Origin: OCS116 sp051531935
GTDB taxonomy: Bacteria; Pseudomonadota; Alphaproteobacteria; Rhizobiales; OSC116
DNA length: 64,000 nucleotides
NCBI GenBank assembly: GCA_051531935.1
Contig: JAOPTR010000003.1
Location: forward strand, 124,001-188,000
Reading direction: 5' to 3'
Shown: piece by piece, positions 43,356-52,632 of the stretch
How positions within the stretch are numbered: the stretch's first letter is position 1
Layout: each line of letters opens with the position of its first letter
Notes under the pieces: model-generated
Told to the model about the DNA's origin: nothing
What the model saw: only the letters and a program-made list of their open reading frames with translations
Databases searched by the model: none
Program-made: the position numbers and the translations under genes

Positions 43356-45295
43356 TAGTGAGACCCCCAAATTACGAAATAGGTTAGCATGATTGCCACA
43401 CCGATAAGCATTACGAACGCATAATGATAAAGCAGGCCTGATTGGAATTTACTGACACGATTGGTGACACGAAGCACTGTAGATGCAATGCCATCGGGGC
43501 CAAAACGATCGATAACGCCTTTGTCGACTTTTGAAGACAAGAAGTTACCCAAATTTTGCAAGCCTTTAACAAAGATAAAATCGTACATTTCATCAAAATA
43601 CCATTTGTTGAGCAAAAATTTGTATAGACCATTAAATTGTTTCGCAAGCTGCGCAGGAATTTGAGGTTGTTTGATATAGAAATACCAAGCCAATACAAAG
43701 CCCGCCACCATCATAATGAATGGTGAGTATTTAACCAATGCAGGCACGCCATGAATGTCATGCAAGATATGATTATGCTCGGAAGTGAAAATTGTATTGA
43801 ACCAGAAATCATGCTGGCCATCGCCAATGAAATAGTAAGCGAATACGCCACCTGCAAGCAATGCGCCTGTCGCCAAAATGTAGAGCGGGATAAGCATTAC
43901 ATTAGGGCTTTCATGCACATGGCTGAGCACATCTTTAGACGCGCGGCTGGTGCCATGGAATGTCATAAACACAAGACGCCAAGAATAGAAACTTGTCATA
44001 AAGGCCGCAATCACAACAGCAAAGAATGCATAAGTTGAGAAGAAGTTATGTGAAACATAAGCCGCTTCGACAATGGCATCTTTTGAGAAATAACCCGCAG
44101 TGAATGGGAAGCCTGTAAGGGCTAATGTACCAATCATCATCATAATATATGTGCGTGGAATTTTTGAAGCAATGCCACCCATTTTGCGCATATCTTGCTC
44201 GTCACTCATTGCATGAATAACACTACCTGCACCTAGGAATAATAAGGCTTTAAAGAATGCGTGAGTGAACAGATGGAAGATGGCCGCTTGATAAGCGCCA
44301 ACACCCAAAGCTACAAACATATAACCAAGTTGAGATGCTGTTGAATAGGCAATAACACGTTTGATGTCATTTTGAACCAAGCCGACAGAAGCTGCGAAGA
44401 ACGCGGTTGTTGCACCGATGAATGTCACAAATTCTAAAGCATTTGGTGCGAGCTCAAATATAGGAGAGCAACGTGCGACTAAGAATACGCCTGCTGTTAC
44501 CATTGTAGCTGCATGAATAAGCGCCGACACTGGTGTAGGGCCTTCCATCGCATCTGGTAGCCATGTATGCAACAAGAATTGTGCAGATTTACCCATGGCA
44601 CCAATGAATAGTAGAATGCTCAAAGTTGTTAATATATCAAGCTCATAACCCAAGAAGTTAAAGTTGTGATTCACCATATCGGGTGCGGCTGCAAATACGG
44701 TATCAAAATCTATTGTACCAAATACATATAGGATGCCAAAAATGCCAAGTGCGAAACCAAAGTCTCCAACGCGGTTAACAATAAAGGCTTTCATAGCCGC
44801 AGCGCCTGCGCTTTGTTTTTTATACCAGAAGCCAATGAGTAGATAAGAGGCAACGCCCACGCCTTCCCAACCAAAGAACATTTGCAAGAAATTATCGGCG
44901 GTAATGAGGGTAAGCATTGCGAATGTAAAGAATGACAAATAGCTAAAGAAACGAATGCGATGTGGGTCGTTATGCATATAGCCAATTGAATAGATATGCA
45001 CCAAAGCTGAAACTGTGTTGACCACAACAAACATGACGGCAGTTAGCGTATCAACGCGGATTATCCAGTTAGCTTTGAAGCCCGTGATATCTATCCATGT
45101 TAGGATATTAACTTTTGTATTGATGGCTTCGCCTTGCATGCCTGAGCTTAAAAGCACAATCCAACTGAGGATAGCGATAAAAACCAAGGCGCCTGAAGTT
45201 ACATATTCGGACACTTTGGGAGCGAAGAAACGCCCTAAAAGACCTGCAAACAACGATGCTAAGATCGGAAGAAAGACAATTGCTGTATAAATCAT
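43355..45295 (-). CDS. nuoL: NADH-quinone oxidoreductase subunit L
   Basis: The distal antiporter-like subunit, with a long lateral helix along the membrane arm. The 646-residue protein has about 16 helices, FFGWEGVGVASYLLIGFW (about 142-159), the KSAQFLLHTWLPDAMEGPTPVSALIHAATMV motif and the C-terminal horizontal-helix region (YKFLLNKWYFDEMYD). Length is typical. It begins 3 nt after nuoK and ends with one base shared with the nuoM start. Confidence 0.98.
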   Translation of the reverse strand: MIYTAIVFLPILASLFAGLLGRFFAPKVSEYVTSGALVFIAILSWIVLLSSGMQGEAINTKVNILTWIDITGFKANWIIRVDTLTAVMFVVVNTVSALVHIYSIGYMHNDPHRIRFFSYLSFFTFAMLTLITADNFLQMFFGWEGVGVASYLLIGFWYKKQSAGAAAMKAFIVNRVGDFGFALGIFGILYVFGTIDFDTVFAAAPDMVNHNFNFLGYELDILTTLSILLFIGAMGKSAQFLLHTWLPDAMEGPTPVSALIHAATMVTAGVFLVARCSPIFELAPNALEFVTFIGATTAFFAASVGLVQNDIKRVIAYSTASQLGYMFVALGVGAYQAAIFHLFTHAFFKALLFLGAGSVIHAMSDEQDMRKMGGIASKIPRTYIMMMIGTLALTGFPFTAGYFSKDAIVEAAYVSHNFFSTYAFFAVVIAAFMTSFYSWRLVFMTFHGTSRASKDVLSHVHESPNVMLIPLYILATGALLAGGVFAYYFIGDGQHDFWFNTIFTSEHNHILHDIHGVPALVKYSPFIMMVAGFVLAWYFYIKQPQIPAQLAKQFNGLYKFLLNKWYFDEMYDFIFVKGLQNLGNFLSSKVDKGVIDRFGPDGIASTVLRVTNRVSKFQSGLLYHYAFVMLIGVAIMLTYFVIWGSH

Positions 45296-45298
45296 TGT

Positions 45299-45607
45299 CT
45301 AACCTTTCATTGAGTTAATGTCTTCGACATTGATACTGCCTTTGCTGCGGAAGAACACAACTAAGATAGCCAAGCCGATAGCGGCTTCGGCAGCAGCAAC
45401 AGTGAGGATGAAGAGCGTGAAGATTTGCCCGAACATATCGTTACCGAATGCCGAGAAAGCTACAAAATTAATATTAACCGCCAATAACATAAGCTCAACA
45501 GACATGAGAATGATGATTACATTTTTACGATTTAGGAAAATACCGAACACGCCAATGGTAAAAAGAGTGCCAGCAAGAATTAAATAATGCCCTAATTCAA
45601 TTTGCAT
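45299..45607 (-). CDS. nuoK: NADH-quinone oxidoreductase subunit K
   Basis: Small three-helix membrane subunit of complex I. The 102-residue protein has the two helix glutamates of the proton path (VELMLLAVNINF near 36 and AAAEAAIGLAILV near 72). It begins 2 nt after nuoJ and ends 3 nt before nuoL, in the standard order. Confidence 0.97.
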   Translation of the reverse strand: MQIELGHYLILAGTLFTIGVFGIFLNRKNVIIILMSVELMLLAVNINFVAFSAFGNDMFGQIFTLFILTVAAAEAAIGLAILVVFFRSKGSINVEDINSMKG

Positions 45608-45609
45608 GT

Positions 45610-46254
45610 TTAGCTCCTTTTGTTCATTTTAATGGTGTCATTGGTCGAGAAAGCTTGGCCTGTTTTAACTGAAACCATTTCGATAGCTGTATCGGGTGTG
45701 CGAGCCACTTGAGTTGCGATGTCCTGGCGCAATGCTTTTGAGCCAGTTTGCAGCGTGAGTACCACGGCGCCGATAAGCGCAATGAGTAGGATGATACCCG
45801 CTAGCTCGATGAAGAAAACATAATCGCCATATAGCAGCAAACCGAATGCCTCTAGGTTGGAGGTTGTTGCAACATCTGGAATTGGCACTGCTGACTTAAC
45901 TACCTCGGCATCATATACATAGCCACCAACGACCATAATGATTTCAGCAAGGATGATAAATCCAACCAATGTACCGACAGGTGCGTATTGCAAAAAGCCT
46001 TTTGAGAGTTCTTTGAAGTCGATGTCAATCATCATCACTACAAATAGGAACAGCACCATAACCGCGCCGACATACACCATGAGCAGCAACATTGCTAAGA
46101 ACTCGGCACCTAATAAGATGAACAACCCTGTTGCATTAAAAAAGCCAAGGATGAGGAAAAACACAGCATAAACAGGATTTCGAGCTGAAATCACCATAAC
46201 GGCTGATGCGATTAAGAAAATCGCGAAGATGTAAAAAAATATTCCGGCAATCAT
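45610..46254 (-). CDS. nuoJ: NADH-quinone oxidoreductase subunit J
   Basis: Membrane subunit with five helices; the 214-residue product shows the conserved region GFFNATGLFILLGAEFLAMLLLMVYVGAVMVLFLFVVMM, whose third helix contains the pi-bulge that links quinone chemistry to pumping. The ~50-residue C-terminal tail is polar. Preceded by nuoI (43 nt) and followed by nuoK (2 nt). Confidence 0.97.
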   Translation of the reverse strand: MIAGIFFYIFAIFLIASAVMVISARNPVYAVFFLILGFFNATGLFILLGAEFLAMLLLMVYVGAVMVLFLFVVMMIDIDFKELSKGFLQYAPVGTLVGFIILAEIIMVVGGYVYDAEVVKSAVPIPDVATTSNLEAFGLLLYGDYVFFIELAGIILLIALIGAVVLTLQTGSKALRQDIATQVARTPDTAIEMVSVKTGQAFSTNDTIKMNKRS

Positions 46255-46297
46255 TTCTGCCTCTTTCTTGCTGTAGCGAATACTCGCTAATGAATCA

Positions 46298-46792
46298 CTA
46301 TCTATACGGTGCGTCTAATTCTATATTCTTTGCCAATTGGCGCTCCCACTTATCACCATTGGATAACAATTTGTCTTTGTCATAAAATAGTTCTTCGCGG
46401 CTTTCGGTTGCATATTCGAAATTTGGACCTTCGACAATGGCTTCTACAGGACAGGCTTCTTGACAGAAACCGCAATAGATACATTTTGTCATGTCGATGT
46501 CATAACGTGTTGTGCGCCTTGTGCCATCGTTACGGCGGGGGCCAGCTTCAATGGTAATGGCTTGTGCGGGGCAAATAGCCTCGCATAATTTACAAGCGAT
46601 GCAGCGTTCTTGGCCATTTGGATAGCGACGCAACGCATGTTCACCACGGAAACGCGGGCTTAATGGGCCTTTTTCGAAAGGGTAGTTAATTGTCGGTTTT
46701 GCTATGAAGAAATATCGCATCGTTAGGAAAAACGCGCTGACAAATTCCTTTAAGAATAAAGAGCCGATTGTTTGTTTTATTGTTGCCATCAT
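46298..46792 (-). CDS. nuoI: NADH-quinone oxidoreductase subunit I
   Basis: Peripheral-arm ferredoxin-like subunit carrying clusters N6a and N6b. The 164-residue protein has two 4Fe-4S motifs, CIACKLCEAICP (about 64-75) and CIYCGFCQEACP (about 103-114), after an N-terminal amphipathic segment with RFRGEHALRRYPNGQERC. Standard alphaproteobacterial length. Two consecutive ATGs at 46792 and 46789 are equally possible starts. Confidence 0.97.
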   Translation of the reverse strand: MMATIKQTIGSLFLKEFVSAFFLTMRYFFIAKPTINYPFEKGPLSPRFRGEHALRRYPNGQERCIACKLCEAICPAQAITIEAGPRRNDGTRRTTRYDIDMTKCIYCGFCQEACPVEAIVEGPNFEYATESREELFYDKDKLLSNGDKWERQLAKNIELDAPYR

Positions 46793-46812
46793 AATCTTAT
46801 CTCTCTCTCAAA

Positions 46813-47856
46813 TCAGCTCATTGCCATGGGTGGATTTGGATATAAATCAAACGCAAATATAACTGTTGCTACGATGAACACCATGCTTAGGGAAATTGGT
46901 AGTAATACTTTCCAGCCCAAGCGCATAAGTTGGTCATAGCGATAACGCGGCACAAATGCTTTTACCATGCCGAACATAAAGAACACGCCGACGGTTTTAA
47001 GGGTGAACCAAACAAAGCCTGGGATCCAAGTGAATGGTGCAAAGTCGAATATTGGCAACCAACCACCTAGGAATAGGATGGTGGTGAAGGCACACATAAA
47101 GGTAATGGATACATATTCACCCAACATATACAACAAATATGGTGTTGAAGAATATTCAATCATAAAGCCAGCCACAAGTTCTGATTCTGCTTCTGGCAGA
47201 TCGAACGGTGGGCGGTTGGTTTCGGCCAAAGCTGAGATGAAGAACACCACAAACATTGGGAAAAGCATAAGCCAGTACCAGCCAAACATACCATAATCGG
47301 ATTTTTGAGCGTTGACGATTTCGGTTAGGTTTAATGTACCTGTACAAAGCAGCACAGTAATTAGCACAAAACCAATTGAAACTTCGTAAGACACCATTTG
47401 TGCTGTAGAACGCATAGCACCAAGGAAGGCGTATTTAGAGTTTGAAGCCCAGCCACCCATAATGATGCCGTAAACACCAAGTGATGAAATGGCAAAGATA
47501 TAAAGTACACCAAGGTTTAGATTGGCAACTTCCCAACCTTCACTGATAGGAACAATTGCCCATACGGCCAAAGCCAATACACAGGTGACAAAAGGCGCGA
47601 TGATGAAAATGAACTTATTGGCGCCAGAAGGAATGATGACTTCTTTAAATACGAATTTAAGCAAATCGGCAAAAGATTGCAGCAAGCCAAAAGGCCCCAC
47701 AACGTTTGGCCCGCGGCGCAATTGAACCGCTGCCCAAATTTTACGATCTAGCAATAGCAAGAAGGCAATGACAATTAACAGCACAACTAAAATGACCAAT
47801 GAATGGACAAAAATGCTTAAAACTGGCCAAATGTTAGTTAGGAAATACTCAACCAT
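46813..47856 (-). CDS. nuoH: NADH-quinone oxidoreductase subunit H
   Basis: The membrane subunit that forms the quinone chamber with NuoB and NuoD. The 347-residue product has eight helices, LLDRKIWAAVQLRRGPNVVGPFGLLQSFADLLK near residue 36, and the conserved acidic loop PFDLPEAESELVAGFMIEYS. ATG 47856 has AGGA 5 nt upstream and overlaps nuoG by 8 nt; a TTG at 47883 was not used. Confidence 0.97.
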   Translation of the reverse strand: MVEYFLTNIWPVLSIFVHSLVILVVLLIVIAFLLLLDRKIWAAVQLRRGPNVVGPFGLLQSFADLLKFVFKEVIIPSGANKFIFIIAPFVTCVLALAVWAIVPISEGWEVANLNLGVLYIFAISSLGVYGIIMGGWASNSKYAFLGAMRSTAQMVSYEVSIGFVLITVLLCTGTLNLTEIVNAQKSDYGMFGWYWLMLFPMFVVFFISALAETNRPPFDLPEAESELVAGFMIEYSSTPYLLYMLGEYVSITFMCAFTTILFLGGWLPIFDFAPFTWIPGFVWFTLKTVGVFFMFGMVKAFVPRYRYDQLMRLGWKVLLPISLSMVFIVATVIFAFDLYPNPPMAMS

Positions 47857-49927
47857 TTGTTCCTGTTGCCTCCGACTTTGCAATCACTTTTGACGCTTTG
47901 CAATCATCCATAATAGATGATGCGCGGGCAATAGGATTGGTGTGATAATAATCTGTAACCGTGCTAAGCAGCGGTGTTGACGAAATTTCGCCAGTGATTT
48001 TGATGTTTGCAAATGCACTAATGTCTGCAGCTTCAATACTGCCAATGTTAGCCAATTGCGGAGCAGCTTGGTACATTTGGCTGCGCAATTCATCCAAATT
48101 ATCGAATGGCAATTGCTGGCCAAGATGTGTAGATAAGGCGCGTAAAATAGCCCAATCTTCTTTGGCATCGCCCGGTGCAAATGTGGCTTTTATACCTTGT
48201 TGCGCACGGCCTTCGAGGTTTACATAAGTTGCATTTTTTTCGGTATAAGCAGCGGATGGTAGTATAACATCTGCGCTGTTTGCGCCAACATCACCATGAG
48301 TGCCGATATAGACTATGAAGCTGTTGTCCAAATCGCATAATTTCATTTCATCAGCGGCAAGTAGGAATAACAGGTCAAGCTCGCCAGCTTTTGAAGCGCT
48401 TAAGATGCTTGAAACATTGCTGTTTTCATCTTTAGGAACGCAACCAAGATCTAGTGCAGCAACACGGCTTGCAGCGGATTGCAAGAAATTGAGGCCATTC
48501 CAATCATCTGAGATTGCGCCAATGTCATTGGCCAAGGTAACGATGGTTTCGAAAACGGCTTTGGCATCTTGACCGACAAATGCGCCCTGCCCGACGATAA
48601 TCATCGGCTTTTTGGCATCTTTTAGCACTTGAGAAAAGCTATGTTTGCCATTTAGCAAGTCATTTAGGCTTTCGGCACCATTACCAATATGCTGTGCTGC
48701 ATAAGTAAAGTGGGTGTTTTCACCGATATACGCGACTGAAAGTTCGTTATGGTTGACAGCTTTTACGATGCGCGAATTAAGCACGGTGGCTTCTAAACGC
48801 GGGTTTGAACCAATGATGAGTAAGGCATCAGCATCTTCTATGCCATTGATACCGCTATTGAATGTATAGCCTGCGCGCCCTGCCCATTCTGGGCGGATGT
48901 TAGAACCTTCATTACGGCAATCAATATTGTCGATACCAAGGCTATCCGTAAGGGTTTTGAAAGCGAAAATTTCTTCAGCACCGTTAAGATCACCAACCAA
49001 AGCAGCCATTTTAGTAGCATCTGATTTTTTCACTTGCGCGGCAATGGCTTCGAATGCTTGTGACCATGATGCAGGTTTCAGGCTGCCGTTTTCACGTACA
49101 TATGGTGTGTCTAGGCGGCGTGTTTTGAGGCCATCCCAAATGAAGCGGGTTTTATCTGAAATCCACTCTTCATTTACATCGTCATTATTAATAGGCATGA
49201 CACGCATCACTTCACGGCCACGAACATCAACACGAATGTTAGAGCCCACAGCATCCATAACGTCGACTGTTTGGGTTTTGCGTAGCTCCCAAGGGCGGGC
49301 GTTAAACTCATATGGGCGGCTTGTCAATGCGCCAACTGGGCAAAGATCAATTACGTTGCCAGACATTTCATTATCGACCACAGCGCCTAAATAGGAAACG
49401 ATTTCTGCATCTTCACCGCGGCCTGTTTGGCCAAGCTCATGTACGCCTGCCACTTCAGTAGTGAAACGCACACAGCGGGTGCAAGAGATGCAACGTGTCA
49501 TCTCGGTTTTAATAAGTGGGCCAAAATTTTGCTCAGCCATCGCGCGTTTTGATTCGGTATAGCGCGTGCCATCTAGACCATAAGCCATTGATTGATCTTG
49601 CAAATCACATTCACCACCTTGATCGCAAATTGGGCAATCTAAAGGATGATTGATGAGCATGAATTCCATAACGCCTTCACGGGCTTTTTTAACCAAAGGC
49701 GTGTTGGTTTTAATAACCATGCCTTCGCCAGCCGGCATAGCACAGGAAGCAACAGGTTTTGGAGCGCGTTCCATTTCGACCAAACACATGCGGCAATTAC
49801 CCGCAATAGATAGGCGTTCATGGTAACAAAAGCGCGGAATTTCGACGTCGGCTTCTTCGCAAGCTTGTAAGATGGTTAAACCATCTTCGACTTCGATTTC
49901 TTTTCCATCAATTGTTAATTTTGGCAT
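47849..49927 (-). CDS. nuoG: NADH-quinone oxidoreductase subunit G
   Basis: The largest peripheral-arm subunit, with iron-sulphur clusters in the first 200 residues: the 2Fe-2S site (CYHERLSIAGNCRMC), HPLDCPICDQGGECDLQD for N5, and CISCTRCVRF with DLCPVGALT for N4. The remaining ~480 residues resemble molybdopterin oxidoreductases without cofactor-binding residues. 692 residues, the usual alphaproteobacterial (and mitochondrial NDUFS1-like) length. It overlaps nuoH by 8 nt at its 3' end. Confidence 0.98.
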   Translation of the reverse strand: MPKLTIDGKEIEVEDGLTILQACEEADVEIPRFCYHERLSIAGNCRMCLVEMERAPKPVASCAMPAGEGMVIKTNTPLVKKAREGVMEFMLINHPLDCPICDQGGECDLQDQSMAYGLDGTRYTESKRAMAEQNFGPLIKTEMTRCISCTRCVRFTTEVAGVHELGQTGRGEDAEIVSYLGAVVDNEMSGNVIDLCPVGALTSRPYEFNARPWELRKTQTVDVMDAVGSNIRVDVRGREVMRVMPINNDDVNEEWISDKTRFIWDGLKTRRLDTPYVRENGSLKPASWSQAFEAIAAQVKKSDATKMAALVGDLNGAEEIFAFKTLTDSLGIDNIDCRNEGSNIRPEWAGRAGYTFNSGINGIEDADALLIIGSNPRLEATVLNSRIVKAVNHNELSVAYIGENTHFTYAAQHIGNGAESLNDLLNGKHSFSQVLKDAKKPMIIVGQGAFVGQDAKAVFETIVTLANDIGAISDDWNGLNFLQSAASRVAALDLGCVPKDENSNVSSILSASKAGELDLLFLLAADEMKLCDLDNSFIVYIGTHGDVGANSADVILPSAAYTEKNATYVNLEGRAQQGIKATFAPGDAKEDWAILRALSTHLGQQLPFDNLDELRSQMYQAAPQLANIGSIEAADISAFANIKITGEISSTPLLSTVTDYYHTNPIARASSIMDDCKASKVIAKSEATGTNG

Positions 49928-49960
49928 ATCGCTCTTCTTTCAAAAATCTTTTTTCCAAAA

Positions 49961-51265
49961 CTATTCGGCAGCCAGAACACTACCGTGCTTATCTGGGTTT
50001 GCTGAATATTGATCAATTCTATCTTCAATTTCATGTCTGAAATGCTTAATCAGCCCTTGAATTGGCCATGCAGCAGCATCACCCAGCGCACAAATAGTGT
50101 GGCCTTCAATTTGCTTTGTCACATCAAATAACATATCAATTTCACGTTTTTCGGCACGGCCCTCGACCATACGAGTCATCACGCGCCACATCCAACCAGT
50201 GCCTTCGCGGCAAGGTGTACATTGGCCGCAACTTTCATGCTTATAGAAATAAGACAAGCGTTGAATGGCTTTAATGACATCGGTTGATTTATCCATAACG
50301 ATAACCGCAGCAGTACCAAGACCAGAGCCTAGTCCACGCAATGTATCAAAATCCATCACCAAATCATCGCATTGATCGGCAGGAATCATAGGCACCGAAG
50401 AACCACCAGGAATGACGCATTTGAGGTTATCCCAACCACCACGAACACCGCCGCAATGGGTTTCGATAAGATCACGGAAGGTGACTCCCATTTCTTCTTC
50501 GACAGTACAAGGGCGATTTACATGGCCAGAAATACAGAATAATTTTGTGCCCACATTATTGGGTGTACCAAGGCCAGAGAACCATGAAGCGCCACGGCGC
50601 AATATGGTTGGTGTAACCGCAATTGATTCGACATTATTCACAGTGCTTGGTGCGCCATATAGGCCAACATTTGCAGGGAATGGTGGTTTAAGGCGTGGCA
50701 TGCCTTTTTTACCTTCTAGGCTCTCGATAAGTGCAGTTTCTTCGCCACAAATATAAGCGCCAGCGCCATGATGGACATAAATATCAAAATCCCAACCTGA
50801 ACCACAAGCATTTTTACCCACAAGACCTGCTTCATAAGCTTGGTCGATGGCGGCTTGTAGGCGTTCACGTTCGAGAATAAATTCACCACGTACATATATA
50901 TAGCAAGCGTGTGCGCGCATGGCGAAAGATGCGATGAGGCAACCCTCGATAAGTACATGCGGGTCGTGACGCATAATTTCGCGGTCTTTACAAGTGCCAG
51001 GTTCTGATTCGTCGGCATTAACAACTAGGTAATGCGGGCGGCCATCTGAACCTTTGGGCATGAATGACCATTTTAGGCCTGTTGGGAAACCAGCGCCACC
51101 ACGACCACGAAGGCCAGAAGCTTTGATTTGATTGACAATCCAATCGTCACCCTTTTTTATAAAATCGGCTGTGCCATCCCAAGTGCCGCGTTTTAGCGCG
51201 CCTTGTAAACCCCAGTCGTGCTGGCCATAGAGATTGGTAAAAATGCGGTCTTTATCTGCGAGCAT
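49961..51265 (-). CDS. nuoF: NADH-quinone oxidoreductase subunit F
   Basis: NADH- and FMN-binding subunit, where electrons enter complex I. The 434-residue product has the NADH/FMN glycine-rich GLRGRGGAGFPTGLKW (about 51-66), the FMN-side GAGAYICGEETALIESLEG and the N3 cluster motif SCGQCTPCREG near 348. Its ATG overlaps the nuoE stop by one base (TAATG at 51263-51267), so translation is coupled. Confidence 0.98.
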   Translation of the reverse strand: MLADKDRIFTNLYGQHDWGLQGALKRGTWDGTADFIKKGDDWIVNQIKASGLRGRGGAGFPTGLKWSFMPKGSDGRPHYLVVNADESEPGTCKDREIMRHDPHVLIEGCLIASFAMRAHACYIYVRGEFILERERLQAAIDQAYEAGLVGKNACGSGWDFDIYVHHGAGAYICGEETALIESLEGKKGMPRLKPPFPANVGLYGAPSTVNNVESIAVTPTILRRGASWFSGLGTPNNVGTKLFCISGHVNRPCTVEEEMGVTFRDLIETHCGGVRGGWDNLKCVIPGGSSVPMIPADQCDDLVMDFDTLRGLGSGLGTAAVIVMDKSTDVIKAIQRLSYFYKHESCGQCTPCREGTGWMWRVMTRMVEGRAEKREIDMLFDVTKQIEGHTICALGDAAAWPIQGLIKHFRHEIEDRIDQYSANPDKHGSVLAAE

Positions 51266-52632
51266 TATTTATCTCCCTCTTCTGCAAGTGTTTTGGCTTG
51301 CGCAATCCAGTCTTCACGGTCGATACGACCTTTAAATTTAAGGCGGGCATCAACCCAAGAAATTTCATCGGCACTCCAAGATGCCACTTGATCGAAATGG
51401 AAAACACCTAATTCGTGCAGGATGTCTTCGATTTTTGGCCCGACACCGCTAATGCGTTTAAGGTCATCGGCTTTGCCGCCACGAGGTGCTGTAAGCATTT
51501 GAGGCATGACTTCATTGGTTGCGCCATCACCCATAAGCCCTTTGGCTTGTGGAATCCATTCTTCACGATCAATACGGCCTTTAAAGCTCAATTTGCTATC
51601 AACCCAAGACACCTGATCGCGATCCCATGATGCGATTTGGTCGAAATGATAAACACCCAAGTCATGAAGTGTTGATTCTAGTTTTGGCCCTACACCCTTG
51701 ATTTGTTTGAGATCATCTGCTTTACCGTCGCGTGCCGATGTTAGCATTTCTGGTTTTAGATCATCTGAAACTTCAACGGCATCGTCGTCTTTCTTAGCTT
51801 TTGGTGCTTTTTCTTTAGGGGCTGCTTTTTCTTTAGGGGCAGCTTTTGTTTTTGGTTCAGCTTTAGGCTTATCATCAGTTTTTATTTCTGATTTTGAGTC
51901 TGTAGCGTTTGCCGCAGCTTCTTCTTTGGCTTTTTCGGCAGCTTCAGCAGCAGCGGCTTTAACAGCCTCAGCTTCGGCTTTTTCGATCTGTGTGAGAACT
52001 GACTTATAATCGCCAACCATTGAGCCATCATAAAGTGTGTTGTCAATAAGAGTTGTGTTGCCACCTAGTGGAGCTGAATTTACACGATCGGTTTGTGGGC
52101 CAATTTTAGTTGGTTTGCCAGCTTTTAAATCGGCAAGTAATTGCTTAAAGCTGTCTTCGTCTAGATCTTCATAAAAATCATCATTGATCTGAACCATAGG
52201 TGCGTTAACACATGCGCCCAGACATTCAACTTCTAACCATGAATATTCGCCATCGGCGGTAATTGTGTTTTCAGCACCAATAACGCTTTTGCAAGCGTCT
52301 TTGATTTTATCGGCGCCATTGAGCCAACAAGGTGTTGTGCCACAAAATTGTACAAAATGCTTACCTACAGGAGCGAGGTTAAACATGGTGTAAAAGGTTA
52401 CAACTTCTAAAACGCGAATATAGGCCATATCCAACATGTCGCCAATGTGGCGAAGTGCGGCTTCTGGAATCCAATTATCATGTTGTTTTTGTGCGAACCA
52501 TAATAAAGGTACAACCGCGCTAGCTTGCTTACCTTCTGGATACATGGCGATACGTTTTTGCGCCAAAGCCGCAAAATTTTCGTCAAATTCAAAATGTTCT
52601 GGCTGTTCTTTTGCCAATCGACGTGCGCTCAT
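51265..52632 (-). CDS. nuoE: NADH-quinone oxidoreductase subunit E with fused linker and tandem HhH repeats
   Basis: NuoE carries the N1a 2Fe-2S cluster next to NuoF. The first ~190 residues are the normal thioredoxin-like subunit, with FCGTTPCWLNG and CLGACVNAPM supplying the four cysteines. The full protein is 455 residues: a disordered Ala/Lys/Glu/Pro linker (about 222-285) and two tandem copies of a ~73-residue helix-hairpin-helix-like domain (294-366 and 377-449), each with GVGPK and KGRIDRE. The copies match at about 51 of 73 positions by eye. Rhizobial NuoE proteins often carry one such extension; the tandem form is notable. Stop overlaps the nuoF start. Confidence 0.96.
   Translation of the reverse strand: MSARRLAKEQPEHFEFDENFAALAQKRIAMYPEGKQASAVVPLLWFAQKQHDNWIPEAALRHIGDMLDMAYIRVLEVVTFYTMFNLAPVGKHFVQFCGTTPCWLNGADKIKDACKSVIGAENTITADGEYSWLEVECLGACVNAPMVQINDDFYEDLDEDSFKQLLADLKAGKPTKIGPQTDRVNSAPLGGNTTLIDNTLYDGSMVGDYKSVLTQIEKAEAEAVKAAAAEAAEKAKEEAAANATDSKSEIKTDDKPKAEPKTKAAPKEKAAPKEKAPKAKKDDDAVEVSDDLKPEMLTSARDGKADDLKQIKGVGPKLESTLHDLGVYHFDQIASWDRDQVSWVDSKLSFKGRIDREEWIPQAKGLMGDGATNEVMPQMLTAPRGGKADDLKRISGVGPKIEDILHELGVFHFDQVASWSADEISWVDARLKFKGRIDREDWIAQAKTLAEEGDK
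51286..51504 (-). repeat. NuoE C-terminal HhH-like repeat, second copy
   Basis: Residues about 377-449 of NuoE (PQMLTAPRGG to QAKTL). It is the tandem partner of the unit at 51535-51753, from which it is separated by a 10-residue spacer (MGDGATNEVM). Confidence 0.85.
51535..51753 (-). repeat. NuoE C-terminal HhH-like repeat, first copy
   Basis: Residues about 294-366 of NuoE (PEMLTSARDG to QAKGL). It contains IKGVGPKLE, a helix-hairpin-helix-type hairpin, and shares about 70% identity by eye with the second copy. Confidence 0.85.
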
